Shown: in pieces, positions 1-7,623 of the stretch
Layout: the number at the start of each line of letters is the position of its first letter
Position numbering within the stretch: the first letter of the stretch is position 1
Assembly: GCA_949291975.1 (NCBI GenBank)
Contig: CASEYA010000052.1
Location: 1 to 19,231 of the forward strand
Length of the DNA stretch: 19,231 bases
Direction: 5' to 3'
Source of the DNA: an uncultured Christensenella sp.
GTDB lineage: Bacteria; Bacillota; Clostridia; Christensenellales; UBA1242
Notes under the pieces: model-generated
The model's database searches: none
Seen by the model: only the letters and a program-made list of their open reading frames with translations
Told to the model about the DNA's origin: nothing
Translations under genes and position numbers: made by a program

Positions 1-1
1 C

Positions 2-1078
2 AATGCAGAGACTTTTGCAATGAGTGCTGTTAAAATTGCTTGCAGTTTTAATGAGGTAACTCATCTTTCTTTTGGTAGCGAATGTGGAGATATTGAAAGC
101 ATTGTTGAACTTGCAAATTTTTTATATAAAGAACCTATCTTTTACAAAAATGCAATTAAAAAATATTTAAGTGAAGGCTATTCACTTGGATTGTCAAAAG
201 TGAAAGCCCTTAATGAATGTATAAATAACAAACAAGTAGATTTTAAAAATCCAAAGACAATTTTACAACTTCTATCCGCACCCAACAACATTTTGGCAGT
301 GGAATATGTCCGTGCCCTTTTAAAACTGAAAAATAAAAGAATAACTCCAATAACAGTTAAACGGCAAAACGCATATGAAGGTTATGAACTAGATATTGAC
401 TTTAAATTAAGCAGTGCAACTGAAATAAGACAAGCAATTTCAAAAAGCAAGCGAATTTGGAACATAAGGAAATATATTCCTGCAAAAAGTTATTACATTT
501 TTGCCTCACACCTAAGGGAAAACAACTTGCCAGATAACAAACTTTGGGGGAAAATTGCGCTTTATAAACTGAGAACAACCTTGCCAGAAGAATTAAAACA
601 AAACTATGATGTTGTTGAGGGTTTTGAAAACAAACTTATCTGTGTCGCAAGAGAAAGTGCAAACTATGATGATTTTCTTGAGCGGACAGTTTCAAAAAGA
701 TATTCAAGCAACAGGGTTAAGAGAATTATTGCCTCTTGCCTTTTAAACTTGAAGGCAAATGTTACAAAAAAGATTTTCAAAGAACCTTTACCTTTTGTGA
801 AAGTTATTGCCTGCAAAAAAGACAAAAAACTTATTGCCAGTCTTAGCAACGCAACCTGCCCTGTTGTTATGAGAAGACTTGACGCAACAAAAGCGCTTAA
901 AAATGATTTTGCAAAAGAGATTTCTGTTGCTGAAGACCAAGCAAATGCTTTTTATGACCTTTTGATTGACTTACCAGAAAACAAGCAAATTAAAAAAGCA
1001 AATATAAGTGATATTTTTGAAAAGACAATTTTTGTTGAAAATGAAGACTATCTTTTAGACAAAACAATTATGGAATAA
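2..1078 (+). CDS. tmcAL: tRNA(Met) cytidine acetate ligase TmcAL, 5'-partial
   Basis: This enzyme uses acetate and ATP to form N4-acetylcytidine at wobble position 34 of elongator tRNA-Met, helping AUG be read accurately. The reading frame is open to the left edge of the window, so the ATG at 20 is internal. The codons before it continue a conserved segment that leads into SFGSE (17-21, counted from that Met), a TmcAL hallmark. Further hallmarks are PNNILAVEY (88-96), where the family usually has PNNILGIEY, and SATEIR (132-137), the C-terminal motif of the nucleotidyltransferase site. The family is about 400 residues long, so roughly 80-100 N-terminal residues, including the HIGH-like ATP-binding motif, lie outside. 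The gene converges on the rnj-trmR-trhP operon and is followed by a good terminator. Family assignment is confident; activity cannot be judged without the N-terminus. Confidence 0.88.
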   Translation, partial: NAETFAMSAVKIACSFNEVTHLSFGSECGDIESIVELANFLYKEPIFYKNAIKKYLSEGYSLGLSKVKALNECINNKQVDFKNPKTILQLLSAPNNILAVEYVRALLKLKNKRITPITVKRQNAYEGYELDIDFKLSSATEIRQAISKSKRIWNIRKYIPAKSYYIFASHLRENNLPDNKLWGKIALYKLRTTLPEELKQNYDVVEGFENKLICVARESANYDDFLERTVSKRYSSNRVKRIIASCLLNLKANVTKKIFKEPLPFVKVIACKKDKKLIASLSNATCPVVMRRLDATKALKNDFAKEISVAEDQANAFYDLLIDLPENKQIKKANISDIFEKTIFVENEDYLLDKTIME

Positions 1079-1160
1079 TTTTATATAAAAAAATGATTTT
1101 ATATTTAAAAATCTTGTAATGCACTTAAAAAATAACAACAAAATCTTTTCCATTAAAAGT

Positions 1161-1191
1161 AAAAAGAACTTTATGATAAAAGTTCTTTTTT
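1161..1191 (+). terminator. Intrinsic terminator of tmcAL
   Basis: A perfect 12-bp stem (1161-1172 with 1179-1190, core AAAGAACTTT) has a 6-base loop and ends in a run of T. It starts about 80 bases after the tmcAL stop. Because the stem begins with an A-run it could also work on the opposite strand. Confidence 0.75.
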
Positions 1192-1410
1192 GTTTGCTGT
1201 TTATAAGAAATTTTAGTGTTAATTTTTTCTAAGTTTTATTTGTATTTTTCAGTTAAAAAGCTTGTTTTTGTTTTTATCAATAAAGTTTTAACTTTTATCA
1301 AAAATTATAAATTTTGCAAAAATCATACGTAAAAAATTGAAAAAAGTGTGATTTTTTATGTTAAAATTGCCATTTTTTTATTATTTTTTATATTTTTTTA
1401 CAATTTAAAT

Positions 1411-1434
1411 TAAAAAACAGCAAAAGATTTGCTG
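1411..1434 (-). terminator. Intrinsic terminator of the rnj-trmR-trhP operon
   Basis: Read on the minus strand, CAGCAAA pairs with TTTGCTG around a 3-base loop and is followed directly by six T. It lies about 55 bases after the trhP stop, as expected for the end of that operon. Confidence 0.8.
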
Positions 1435-1488
1435 AATTTTAATATAACTTTTTTAATTGATTTATACCTTTTTCTTTTAACTAGAAAT

Positions 1489-2694
1489 TTATTTTTTGCG
1501 TCTTAAGATATCATTTGGAGAAAGCGTATAAGGCACTTTTAGTTTTATAATTTGCTGAACCTTGTCTGCAACAGAAATTTTTTCCTCACCTGCAAACATT
1601 TCTTCGACTTTGAAAGTTTTTTGAAAATTCTCGCTTGGAGATAATATTTCCAAAGTATCTCCAACTTGAAAACGGTTGCGTTGCTCGACAAAAGCAAAAC
1701 CGTCTTTATAATCTTTTACAACAGCAATAAACTCGCTTTCGCTTGTTGGTAAACTTTCTTTGATGTTTTCTTTTTCTTCACCCTTGAATAAAAAGCCAGT
1801 GGTAAATTCTCTGTGGCTACAATTTTTAAGTTCTGTGGCCAAACTTTTATCAACTTTATAGTTATTTGGCGATTTTATGTATTCATCAAGCGCACGCCTA
1901 TAGGCATTAACAACAGTTGCAACATAGAAAGGAGATTTCATTCTGCCCTCAATTTTAAAACTTGTAACACCTGCCTTGGCAAGTTTATCAAGGTGTTCAA
2001 TTAAGCAAAGGTCTTTGCTGTTAAGAATATAGGTGCCTTTGTCATCCTCCTGTATTTCAAGTTCGCCAGAGCGTGAAACTTCTCGAATTTTATATTGCCA
2101 TCTGCATGCTTGCACGCACTCTCCACGATTGCTATCTCTGTTTGCAAGATAGTTTGACAGCAAACAGCGTCCAGAATAACTGATGCACATTGCCCCATGC
2201 ACAAATGCTTCGAGCTCAATTTCTTTTGGCAAGTAATCTCTTATTTCCTTTATTTCTTCAAGGCTGAGTTCTCTTGCAAGAATGATGCGCTTTGCACCAG
2301 CATCAGCCCAAAATTTTGCTGAATATTTGTTAGAAGCGCATGCTTGTGTCGACAAGTGAATATCAAGATTTGGCACAACTTGTTTAGCAAGACTTAGAAT
2401 ACCAGCATCAGACACAATGATTGCGTCTGCTTTGATTTGTTCAATAAATTTTAAATAGTCTGCTAAACCTTCAAAATCTTGGTTGTGTGCTTGAATGTTT
2501 ACTGTTATATAGGCTTTTTTACCCTTGCTATGAGCAATTTGAACATATTTTTCAAGTTCATCATCTTCAAAATTTTCAGCAAAAGCACGAAGCCCCCATC
2601 TTTTTCCAGCAAAATAGCAAGCATCTGCACCAAAATATAGTGCAGTTTCTAATTTTTCCTTATCTCCCGCAGGAGCCAGCAATTCTAGTTTCAT
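1489..2694 (-). CDS. trhP: U32-family tRNA 5-hydroxyuridine synthesis protein (TrhP/YrrO-like)
   Basis: U32 proteins were named as peptidases, but the TrhP branch takes part in prephenate-dependent hydroxylation of uridine 34 in tRNA. The 401-residue product opens with the family's ELLAPAGDKEKL and A-DACYFAGKRWGLRA pattern. It carries the U32 signature EAFVHGAMCISYSGRCLLS (162-180), with Cys170 and Cys177 followed by Cys193 and Cys197, the likely Fe-S cluster ligands. The ATG at 2694 was chosen over a longer open frame because it has AAAGGAGA 6 bases upstream and begins exactly at the family's conserved N-terminus. The gene starts 1 bp after the trmR stop, so the two are co-transcribed. TrmR methylates the hydroxyuridine made here, which supports the TrhP assignment over other U32 branches (collagenase-like, UbiU/V, RlhA). 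The length is close to that of characterised members. Confidence 0.85.
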   Translation of the reverse strand: MKLELLAPAGDKEKLETALYFGADACYFAGKRWGLRAFAENFEDDELEKYVQIAHSKGKKAYITVNIQAHNQDFEGLADYLKFIEQIKADAIIVSDAGILSLAKQVVPNLDIHLSTQACASNKYSAKFWADAGAKRIILARELSLEEIKEIRDYLPKEIELEAFVHGAMCISYSGRCLLSNYLANRDSNRGECVQACRWQYKIREVSRSGELEIQEDDKGTYILNSKDLCLIEHLDKLAKAGVTSFKIEGRMKSPFYVATVVNAYRRALDEYIKSPNNYKVDKSLATELKNCSHREFTTGFLFKGEEKENIKESLPTSESEFIAVVKDYKDGFAFVEQRNRFQVGDTLEILSPSENFQKTFKVEEMFAGEEKISVADKVQQIIKLKVPYTLSPNDILRRKK

Positions 2695-2695
2695 T

Positions 2696-3292
2696 TTATT
2701 TCTCCTTTTTCCATTTTGCAACCAAAAGCCCGTCTCCAATGTCTGCAAAAACCTGTGTTTCAAGTTTTTTATTTTCTTTAAAATCTTTTATAAATTCACG
2801 CAGAACCTTAACTGTTTCTTCAAAGCGTTTTTCTGTTATTGGTGCGTTTTCACTTACCATGTGCCTGAACTCAACATTATCAGCCACCAAAATGCCATTT
2901 GCATCTAAAAGTGGCAATAATAATTTGCCAATTTCTCGATATTGTTTTTTTGGCCCGTCAAGAAAAATTAGGTCAAATTTTTTCTTTATACTTGGCAAAG
3001 TTTTTAGACAATCTCCTTCAATAATTTGAACTCTGTCTGCCAAATTAAGTCTTGCAAAATTTTCTTTTGCAAGTTTTATGTTTGGCTTGCTTGCCTCACA
3101 GCAAGTGATATCTGCTGTGCTGTTTAAAAGCATAAAAGAAGCGGAATAGCCAATGGCTGTTCCCACCTCTAAAATGTGTTTGGGTTTATGTTTTACGCAC
3201 AGTTCTTCGAGAAAAACACGGGTTTGCGGTTGTATTATGCAAATACGCTTTTCCTTTGCAAACTGTTCCATTTCATCTAAAATTTTGTTCAT
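2696..3292 (-). CDS. trmR: tRNA 5-hydroxyuridine methyltransferase (TrmR/YrrM, O-methyltransferase family)
   Basis: This is a class I, S-adenosylmethionine-dependent O-methyltransferase of 198 residues. Motif I is ILEVGTAIGYS (40-50). It is followed by the acidic ribose-binding CCEASK segment (64-69), IIEGD (90-94), FDLIFLDGPKKQY (106-118, with Asp112 as a likely metal ligand) and GILVADNV (133-140, Asp138-Asn139 as further ligands). The family also contains catechol and caffeoyl-CoA methyltransferases. Placement directly before a trhP-like gene indicates TrmR, which converts 5-hydroxyuridine 34 to 5-methoxyuridine in tRNA. B. subtilis yrrM has the same arrangement with yrrN and yrrO. The start lies 1 bp after the rnj stop and has no clear ribosome binding site, only A-rich sequence, so translation is probably coupled to rnj. 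Confidence 0.83.
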   Translation of the reverse strand: MNKILDEMEQFAKEKRICIIQPQTRVFLEELCVKHKPKHILEVGTAIGYSASFMLLNSTADITCCEASKPNIKLAKENFARLNLADRVQIIEGDCLKTLPSIKKKFDLIFLDGPKKQYREIGKLLLPLLDANGILVADNVEFRHMVSENAPITEKRFEETVKVLREFIKDFKENKKLETQVFADIGDGLLVAKWKKEK

Positions 3293-3293
3293 T

Positions 3294-5081
3294 TTATTTT
3301 TTTATATCCATTACAATAGGAATTATGATTGGTTTTCTTTCAATTCTGCGATAGAAAAGATTTGTTAAAGTTTGTTTTATGCTGTTTTTAAGCTCGTTTT
3401 TATCTGCGCTTTGCAAATTCATTTTTGAAAGTGAATTCAAAACCACATCTTTTGCTTCGTCAAGCACCTTTTCTGCTTCGTGCGAATAGATAAAGCCCTT
3501 TGCAATCATTTCTGGTCCAGAAAGAATTTCGCCTTTTTGCAAATTTACACCAAGGACAACAACGCAGAAGCCATCATTTGCAAGTTGTTTTCTTTCTTTT
3601 AGCACATTGCTACCCGCCTGACCAATTCCCAAACCATCAACAAGTGCCTCGCCCGCCACAACATCCTGAACAAAGCGAGCATGATGCGAAGTTACTTCCA
3701 AAACAGAGCCATTGTGTGGAACAAAAATATTGCTTTCTTTCATTCCCATTTCCATTGCAAGTTTTTTGTGCGCAAGTTGATGTTTTGCTTCACCGTGAAC
3801 TGGAACAAAAAACTTTGGCTTTATGAGTTTGTGCATAATTCTGAACTCACCTTTGCAAGCGTGTCCAGATGCGTGAACACTGGCAAGGTCGTTATATACA
3901 ACAGTAATGCCCTTTTCAACCAAATCGTTTATAATTCCAGAAACTGATTTTTCATTTCCTGGAACTGGTGAGGATGAAAAGATTACCGCATCGTTTGGGG
4001 TAAGTGTCAAGCCTTGGAACTCGCCACGAGCCATTCTGGCAAGAGCGGTTGTTTCCTGACCTTGACTGCCTGTTGCCAAAACAAGTGCTTCATTGTCTTT
4101 AAGATTTTTGATTTTAGCCATATCAACAATTATGCTTTTGTCGTATGCCACCTCGCCCACCTTCATGGATATTTCCATGTTGTTAATCATGCTTCTTCCA
4201 GCAAAGGCAATTTTTCTGCCATATTGTTTTGCAAGGTTCATAATTTGTTGCATACGGTGAACATTTGAAGCGAAAACTGTTATGATTATTCTTTTATCTT
4301 TAAATTCTTCGAAAAGGTCTTTCAAAGTATCTCTAACAACTTTTTCACTTAGAGAAAAGCCCTCAAACTCGGCGTTTGTGCTTTCTCCCAAAAACATAAG
4401 AACACCTTTTTGCCCAAGTTCGCCAAAGCGTGAAAGGTCTGTTGTTTCTTCTAGCAGTGGTGTGAAATCAATCTTGAAATCTCCTGAATGCACAATAGTT
4501 CCAACTGGTGTTTTGATTGCAAGTGCGTGTGCTCCTGCAATTGAGTGATTAACATGAATAAACTCAACTTGAAAGCATCCAATTTTTACAACATCATGAG
4601 GTTTAACAACCTTGCCTGTCATTTTAACCCTTGGAAATTCACGAAGTTTTCCTTGTATCATTGCCAAAGTTAAACGACTTGCATAAACAGGCGCTTTTAC
4701 TGTGTCCAGAAAATATGGAAGACTTCCAATGTGGTCTTCGTGTGCGTGAGTTATCACAATTCCCTTGATTTTGTGCGCATTGTTTTTAAGATATGTCATG
4801 TCAGGAATCACAAGGTCAACACCCGGCATATCTTCGTCTGGAAAAGCAACCCCACAGTCTATGACCAGAATGTCATCGTTATAGCAAAGTGCAGTCATGT
4901 TCTTTCCAACTTCACCCACTCCACCAAAAAACATTATTCTAAGTTTGTTTCTTGCTCCCCTTGACTCTTGATGAAAATTGCTTTTTGCTGGTTTCTCTTT
5001 TCTTGCAAAAACTCGTTTTTTTATATTTGGTGCAATGGAGATTATTTCAGCATTTTCGTTATTAGTTGTATTATTTTCCAT
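3294..5081 (-). CDS. rnj: Ribonuclease J
   Basis: RNase J is a cytoplasmic beta-CASP metallo-beta-lactamase ribonuclease with 5'-3' exonuclease and endonuclease activity, central to mRNA decay and rRNA maturation in Bacillota. The 595-residue product has the zinc motif HAHEDH (112-117), further ligands in HVNHS (176-180) and HSGDFK (198-203), the FLGESTNAEFEG segment, the beta-CASP motif VHASGHACKGE and the conserved PVHGE. The 45-residue N-terminal extension is Asn-rich and then basic, which makes the protein slightly longer than the usual ~555. The ATG at 5081 was chosen because AAAGGAGA sits 5 bases before it; a longer frame to 5120 would cross the likely promoter. It is the first gene of the operon with trmR and trhP. 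Whether it is J1 or J2 cannot be decided here. Confidence 0.96.
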   Translation of the reverse strand: MENNTTNNENAEIISIAPNIKKRVFARKEKPAKSNFHQESRGARNKLRIMFFGGVGEVGKNMTALCYNDDILVIDCGVAFPDEDMPGVDLVIPDMTYLKNNAHKIKGIVITHAHEDHIGSLPYFLDTVKAPVYASRLTLAMIQGKLREFPRVKMTGKVVKPHDVVKIGCFQVEFIHVNHSIAGAHALAIKTPVGTIVHSGDFKIDFTPLLEETTDLSRFGELGQKGVLMFLGESTNAEFEGFSLSEKVVRDTLKDLFEEFKDKRIIITVFASNVHRMQQIMNLAKQYGRKIAFAGRSMINNMEISMKVGEVAYDKSIIVDMAKIKNLKDNEALVLATGSQGQETTALARMARGEFQGLTLTPNDAVIFSSSPVPGNEKSVSGIINDLVEKGITVVYNDLASVHASGHACKGEFRIMHKLIKPKFFVPVHGEAKHQLAHKKLAMEMGMKESNIFVPHNGSVLEVTSHHARFVQDVVAGEALVDGLGIGQAGSNVLKERKQLANDGFCVVVLGVNLQKGEILSGPEMIAKGFIYSHEAEKVLDEAKDVVLNSLSKMNLQSADKNELKNSIKQTLTNLFYRRIERKPIIIPIVMDIKK

Positions 5082-5106
5082 TTTTTCTCCTTTTAGTTTT
5101 TTCTTT

Positions 5107-5135
5107 ATTATATAAAACAATAATTTGACATCTAA
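5107..5135 (-). promoter_or_regulatory. Possible rnj promoter
   Basis: On the minus strand a perfect -10 box TATAAT (5107-5112) lies about 26 bases before the rnj start codon. The -35 region at 17 bp (TTAGAT, 5130-5135) is poor, so this is only a candidate. No strong terminator separates rnj from the membrane-protein genes upstream, so read-through is also possible. Confidence 0.35.
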
Positions 5136-5159
5136 GATATAAAAATTTACATCTTTAAA

Positions 5160-6107
5160 TTAAATTATATTTTTAACATCTTTAATTCTTTCAAGTTCCT
5201 CTATTTTTCTTGGCGAAATTATTTTGTCTTTATCCACATAATATCTAAGTCCATTATATTCAAAATAGATAACGCTGTAAAGAATGATAACAAAAATCAT
5301 TGTGGCAGGAACAGTTATCAATAGACCCACACCACAGGTTAAGGCACTTATGCCATAGTTTATTGCAAAGCCAATTACTGTTGTTAAAAGTGTGCTTGCA
5401 AAAACTGATTTAAATGTTCGTTTAAAGCCTTTAAAGTTCTCTTTTAATGCTTGCCAAATTTTCATGTTATTAACCACAACATTTGCTCCCCACTCTGCAA
5501 AAAGACTTTGCCTTATTGTGATAAGAACAATCATTGCTAAAATTATCAAAAATGGTGCAAAAAGTGCAACAAGCCCGTCCAAAGTAAAAAGTTTTAGCAT
5601 CAAGAAAAAGATTGCAATGATACAAAAATCAAGTGGAACTGTGGTTATAAGTTTGCAAAGTCTGAATTTTAAAGAACGACCAAAATTGCTTATAAAGTAG
5701 CCCATGAAATTAAGCCTTGACAAACTTCCCATATAACCATATACACATTCGTAAAGCGGAATTTCAGCAAGGCCAAAAAGAATAGAACCTAAAATCACAA
5801 AGATTGCAATAAACAGAACAAAATATAAAATTTGTGAAATATCAGTTGAAATTAGAGATAAAAAACCATCAAAAAGTTCTTGAAGTCCAATTAAAATTTG
5901 GTCAATTCTGAAATTAAACAAATTACTGCTGATAAAACTTTCTACCTCGGTCATAAAACCGCTGTCTATCATATAGTTTACAAGTGGAAAACAGCAAGCA
6001 AGTGCAAGCCCACAAAGCAGAACTATGCACAAAATTTGATAAACAAGAACTCGCCAAACAAGCCCTGTTTTATTTAAAGATATTTTCAAACTGTTATCTA
6101 GAACCAT
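5160..6107 (-). CDS. Six-pass membrane protein of unknown function (second of a pair)
   Basis: I do not recognise a named family. The 315-residue product has about six hydrophobic helices, for example LVYQILCIVLLCGLALACCF near the N-terminus, a central pair, and two near the C-terminus ending in VIYFEYNGLRYY. A charged tail of about 25 residues follows, probably cytoplasmic. There are no catalytic motifs, ATPase or substrate-binding domains. It starts immediately after the stop of the preceding gene (TAAATG) with AAGGTG as ribosome binding site, so the two are co-translated. The proteins share layout: hydrophobic blocks in the same order, a charged loop with an AL-x4-to-5-F/I-containing amphipathic helix after the fourth block, and a Y-x-G ending to the last helix. 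This suggests distant paralogues acting as a heterodimer or in one membrane process. It is probably a host gene, but a phage-carried accessory gene cannot be excluded. Confidence 0.7.
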   Translation of the reverse strand: MVLDNSLKISLNKTGLVWRVLVYQILCIVLLCGLALACCFPLVNYMIDSGFMTEVESFISSNLFNFRIDQILIGLQELFDGFLSLISTDISQILYFVLFIAIFVILGSILFGLAEIPLYECVYGYMGSLSRLNFMGYFISNFGRSLKFRLCKLITTVPLDFCIIAIFFLMLKLFTLDGLVALFAPFLIILAMIVLITIRQSLFAEWGANVVVNNMKIWQALKENFKGFKRTFKSVFASTLLTTVIGFAINYGISALTCGVGLLITVPATMIFVIILYSVIYFEYNGLRYYVDKDKIISPRKIEELERIKDVKNII

Positions 6108-6929
6108 TTAGCACCTTCTTATCTTACTTTCTTTTTTTGTGTCTTGTCTTTCCATTCCATAATAATCAAAAAACAATGTTAAAGCAAAAATGCAGACAAA
6201 AGGAAGAACAATCAGCACACCTATGAAATTACTGAGCCACACAACATTTAGCAGACACCCTAGTATTGTTAATATAGATGTGAATAAAAACGGAAGAAAT
6301 GAGGTGCAAATGTTTTGAAAAGCGTGTTTGTGAAAGATTAAGCCAGCGTTTGAAAGTGCTGTTTTAAGCGGCGAACCCATTAGCATCATTTCACAACAAA
6401 CCAAGCCAAAATATGTTGTGCAGTTTGAAAAAAGTAACAAAGCAAAAAATGTCAGAACATAATTTAAAACAGTGCTTACAACAAGCATTCCATTATTTGC
6501 AAAAATAAAATTTACAAGCATTATAAGAAGAGATAAAATAACCATTATCACAAGAAAGGCAATCATCAAAAACAGCGAAGATATAAGCACGCTTGAAAAG
6601 TTGTTATTTACACCCGAACTTTTAAACGCCAAACTTTTTTTGCCAAGTCTGAAATGTGCTTCAATTTTTCCAAGCAACATACTGATTAAAATTGTTACAA
6701 AAACAAGCCCAATAAGTCCAAGCACCAAAGTTATTGTATCAAGCGGAAGCATTGCTGAAATAAAACTTGCAAAGCCGTTAAATTCTTCGTTTGGATAGTT
6801 GTATAAAAATTCAACAAACTGAAAAGGATGCAAAAGCAACCCTATATAGATTGCTGGAATAAGTGAAAACAACATAACAAACCAAAAATTCTTGAAATAA
6901 TATGCTGTTACTGATTTAAAATAGTTCAT
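6108..6929 (-). CDS. Six-pass membrane protein of unknown function (first of a pair)
   Basis: The 273-residue protein consists mostly of hydrophobic segments: about residues 11-33, 60-85, two in the middle (including FLVIMVILSLLIMLVNFIF), and two near the C-terminus. It ends in LFFDYYGMERQ and a short basic tail. No enzyme motif is visible and the family is unknown to me. The ATG at 6929 is the only good start: the open frame extends to a TTG at 6986, which would fall in the -35 box of the nearer promoter. The ribosome binding site is weak (ACGGGTT). The start lies about 95 bases downstream of the strong promoter at 7032-7060. The gene abuts its probable paralogue downstream, and both are the first genes beyond the phage terminator. 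Confidence 0.7.
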   Translation of the reverse strand: MNYFKSVTAYYFKNFWFVMLFSLIPAIYIGLLLHPFQFVEFLYNYPNEEFNGFASFISAMLPLDTITLVLGLIGLVFVTILISMLLGKIEAHFRLGKKSLAFKSSGVNNNFSSVLISSLFLMIAFLVIMVILSLLIMLVNFIFANNGMLVVSTVLNYVLTFFALLLFSNCTTYFGLVCCEMMLMGSPLKTALSNAGLIFHKHAFQNICTSFLPFLFTSILTILGCLLNVVWLSNFIGVLIVLPFVCIFALTLFFDYYGMERQDTKKESKIRRC

Positions 6930-6956
6930 GTTAATAACCCGTTTCTTTTTCTTTAT

Positions 6957-6986
6957 ATTATATAAGAAAAAGGAGTATAAAATCAA
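6957..6986 (-). promoter_or_regulatory. Candidate promoter of the membrane-protein pair
   Basis: On the minus strand TTGATT (6981-6986) and TATAAT (6957-6962) are separated by 18 bp, ending 27 bases before the start codon at 6929. The -10 is perfect and the -35 is reasonable. It would be a second start site behind the stronger promoter at 7032-7060. Confidence 0.45.
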
Positions 6987-7031
6987 ATCATTTCATATAA
7001 AAAATTCAAATTATTTTACTTTGCTTTTAAA

Positions 7032-7060
7032 ATTGTAACACATATGAAAATGTTTGTCAA
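7032..7060 (-). promoter_or_regulatory. Near-consensus sigma-70/sigma-A promoter
   Basis: On the minus strand a perfect -35 TTGACA (7055-7060) and TACAAT (7032-7037) are separated by exactly 17 bp. It points leftward to the membrane-protein genes and begins just after the T-run of the phage terminator, so the phage and host transcription units are insulated here. Confidence 0.7.
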
Positions 7061-7061
7061 C

Positions 7062-7090
7062 AAAAAAAGAAGGGCAATTATGCCCTTCTT
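7062..7090 (-). terminator. Intrinsic terminator ending the phage late operon
   Basis: A perfect 10-bp stem (AAGAAGGGCA with TGCCCTTCTT) has a 4-base loop. On the minus strand it is followed by seven T (7062-7068). It lies about 25 bases after the last holin gene. Confidence 0.92.
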
Positions 7091-7115
7091 GTCTTTCTGC
7101 AAAATGTGTATATTC

Positions 7116-7385
7116 TCATTTTTCTTGCAAATTATCCTGCTCACTTTCGTTTTTGGTGCTTTCTTTAATTGTCTCTTCTGTTTCTTCGCCTTTTTTTGTT
7201 GGGTCTGAAATTATGCCAAAGACCACAAAAATTCCAAGAACAGCATTTATGATGCTCATATAGACTTCTTCACTGATATCAAGTCCCAAAGGTTTGCCAA
7301 TAGCTTGAATAAGCAGAAAAAGCGCACTGGCAATTGCAAGCCAAAAACTGTATGATTTACATCTTTCTTTTAAATCAAACTTCAC
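7116..7385 (-). CDS. Phage holin, phi-LC3-like family
   Basis: Holins assemble in the cytoplasmic membrane and open holes that let the endolysin reach the wall or trigger lysis. This 89-residue protein has an amphipathic N-terminus, a hydrophobic segment SFWLAIASALFLLIQAIG (13-30), a second one AVLGIFVVFGII (48-59), and directly after it SDPTKKG. In the phi-LC3 holin family the equivalent is the GI-x-x-DPTTKG hallmark. The tail is highly charged and Glu-rich. The start is a GTG overlapping the preceding holin gene by 11 bases, with GGGGAGG about 8 bases upstream; no early in-frame ATG exists. It is the last phage gene before the terminator. Confidence 0.82.
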   Translation of the reverse strand: MKFDLKERCKSYSFWLAIASALFLLIQAIGKPLGLDISEEVYMSIINAVLGIFVVFGIISDPTKKGEETEETIKESTKNESEQDNLQEK

Positions 7386-7623
7386 TTACTTTTCCTCCCC
7401 TTTTTAAAATCATTTTTTTTATTTCAAGAACATTTCCTGACACAACTGAAAGTTGTCTGTCCACCTTTTTTATGATGGTCACATCGGTTGCAAGTTGGTT
7501 TATCAAACCAATATATTTTGTTTCACGCTTTTTACTGTCGCTGAGTTGATAGAAAAACAAAAGCACAAACAGCACAGCCCAAAGCCCGTTGCCAAGAGCA
7601 AGTTCAAGAATGTTTTCAATCAT
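7375..7623 (-). CDS. BhlA/UviB-type holin
   Basis: This 82-residue protein has one N-terminal membrane helix (GLWAVLFVLLFFYQL, 13-27) followed by a charged region with SKKRETKYIGLINQLATD. That is the layout and wording of the BhlA/UviB family (short N-terminus, GIWALLFV-like helix, then KREEKYQ-like stretch). Members act as holins or bacteriocin-release proteins. Its ATG overlaps the stop of the preceding gene as ATGA, and the next holin gene overlaps its 3' end. A holin and a second holin or antiholin regulating lysis timing would be a normal pairing, but which does what cannot be read from sequence. Confidence 0.85.
   Translation of the reverse strand: MIENILELALGNGLWAVLFVLLFFYQLSDSKKRETKYIGLINQLATDVTIIKKVDRQLSVVSGNVLEIKKMILKRGGKVSEV

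Larger units (their letters stand above)
1079..1488. other. AT-rich spacer between convergent genes
   Basis: This spacer of about 410 bases lies between the 3' ends of tmcAL and trhP. It has one hairpin terminator for each side, listed separately. The middle part (about 1195-1410) is runs of A and T with no convincing gene, RNA or promoter. A weak imperfect inverted repeat (1318-1325 with 1349-1356) is probably a by-product of the base composition. Confidence 0.6.

Noticed and set aside
2487-3029. Open frame of 180 codons on the plus strand
   Set aside because: It is antisense to trhP and trmR, has no ribosome binding site or recognisable domain, and both genes it overlaps are well supported.
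5125-5147. TTGACA on the plus strand near rnj
   Set aside because: No suitable -10 box at 16-18 bp and no plus-strand gene downstream.
6987-7115. tRNA gene as attachment site
   Set aside because: No cloverleaf, acceptor stem or T-loop sequence could be found on either strand.
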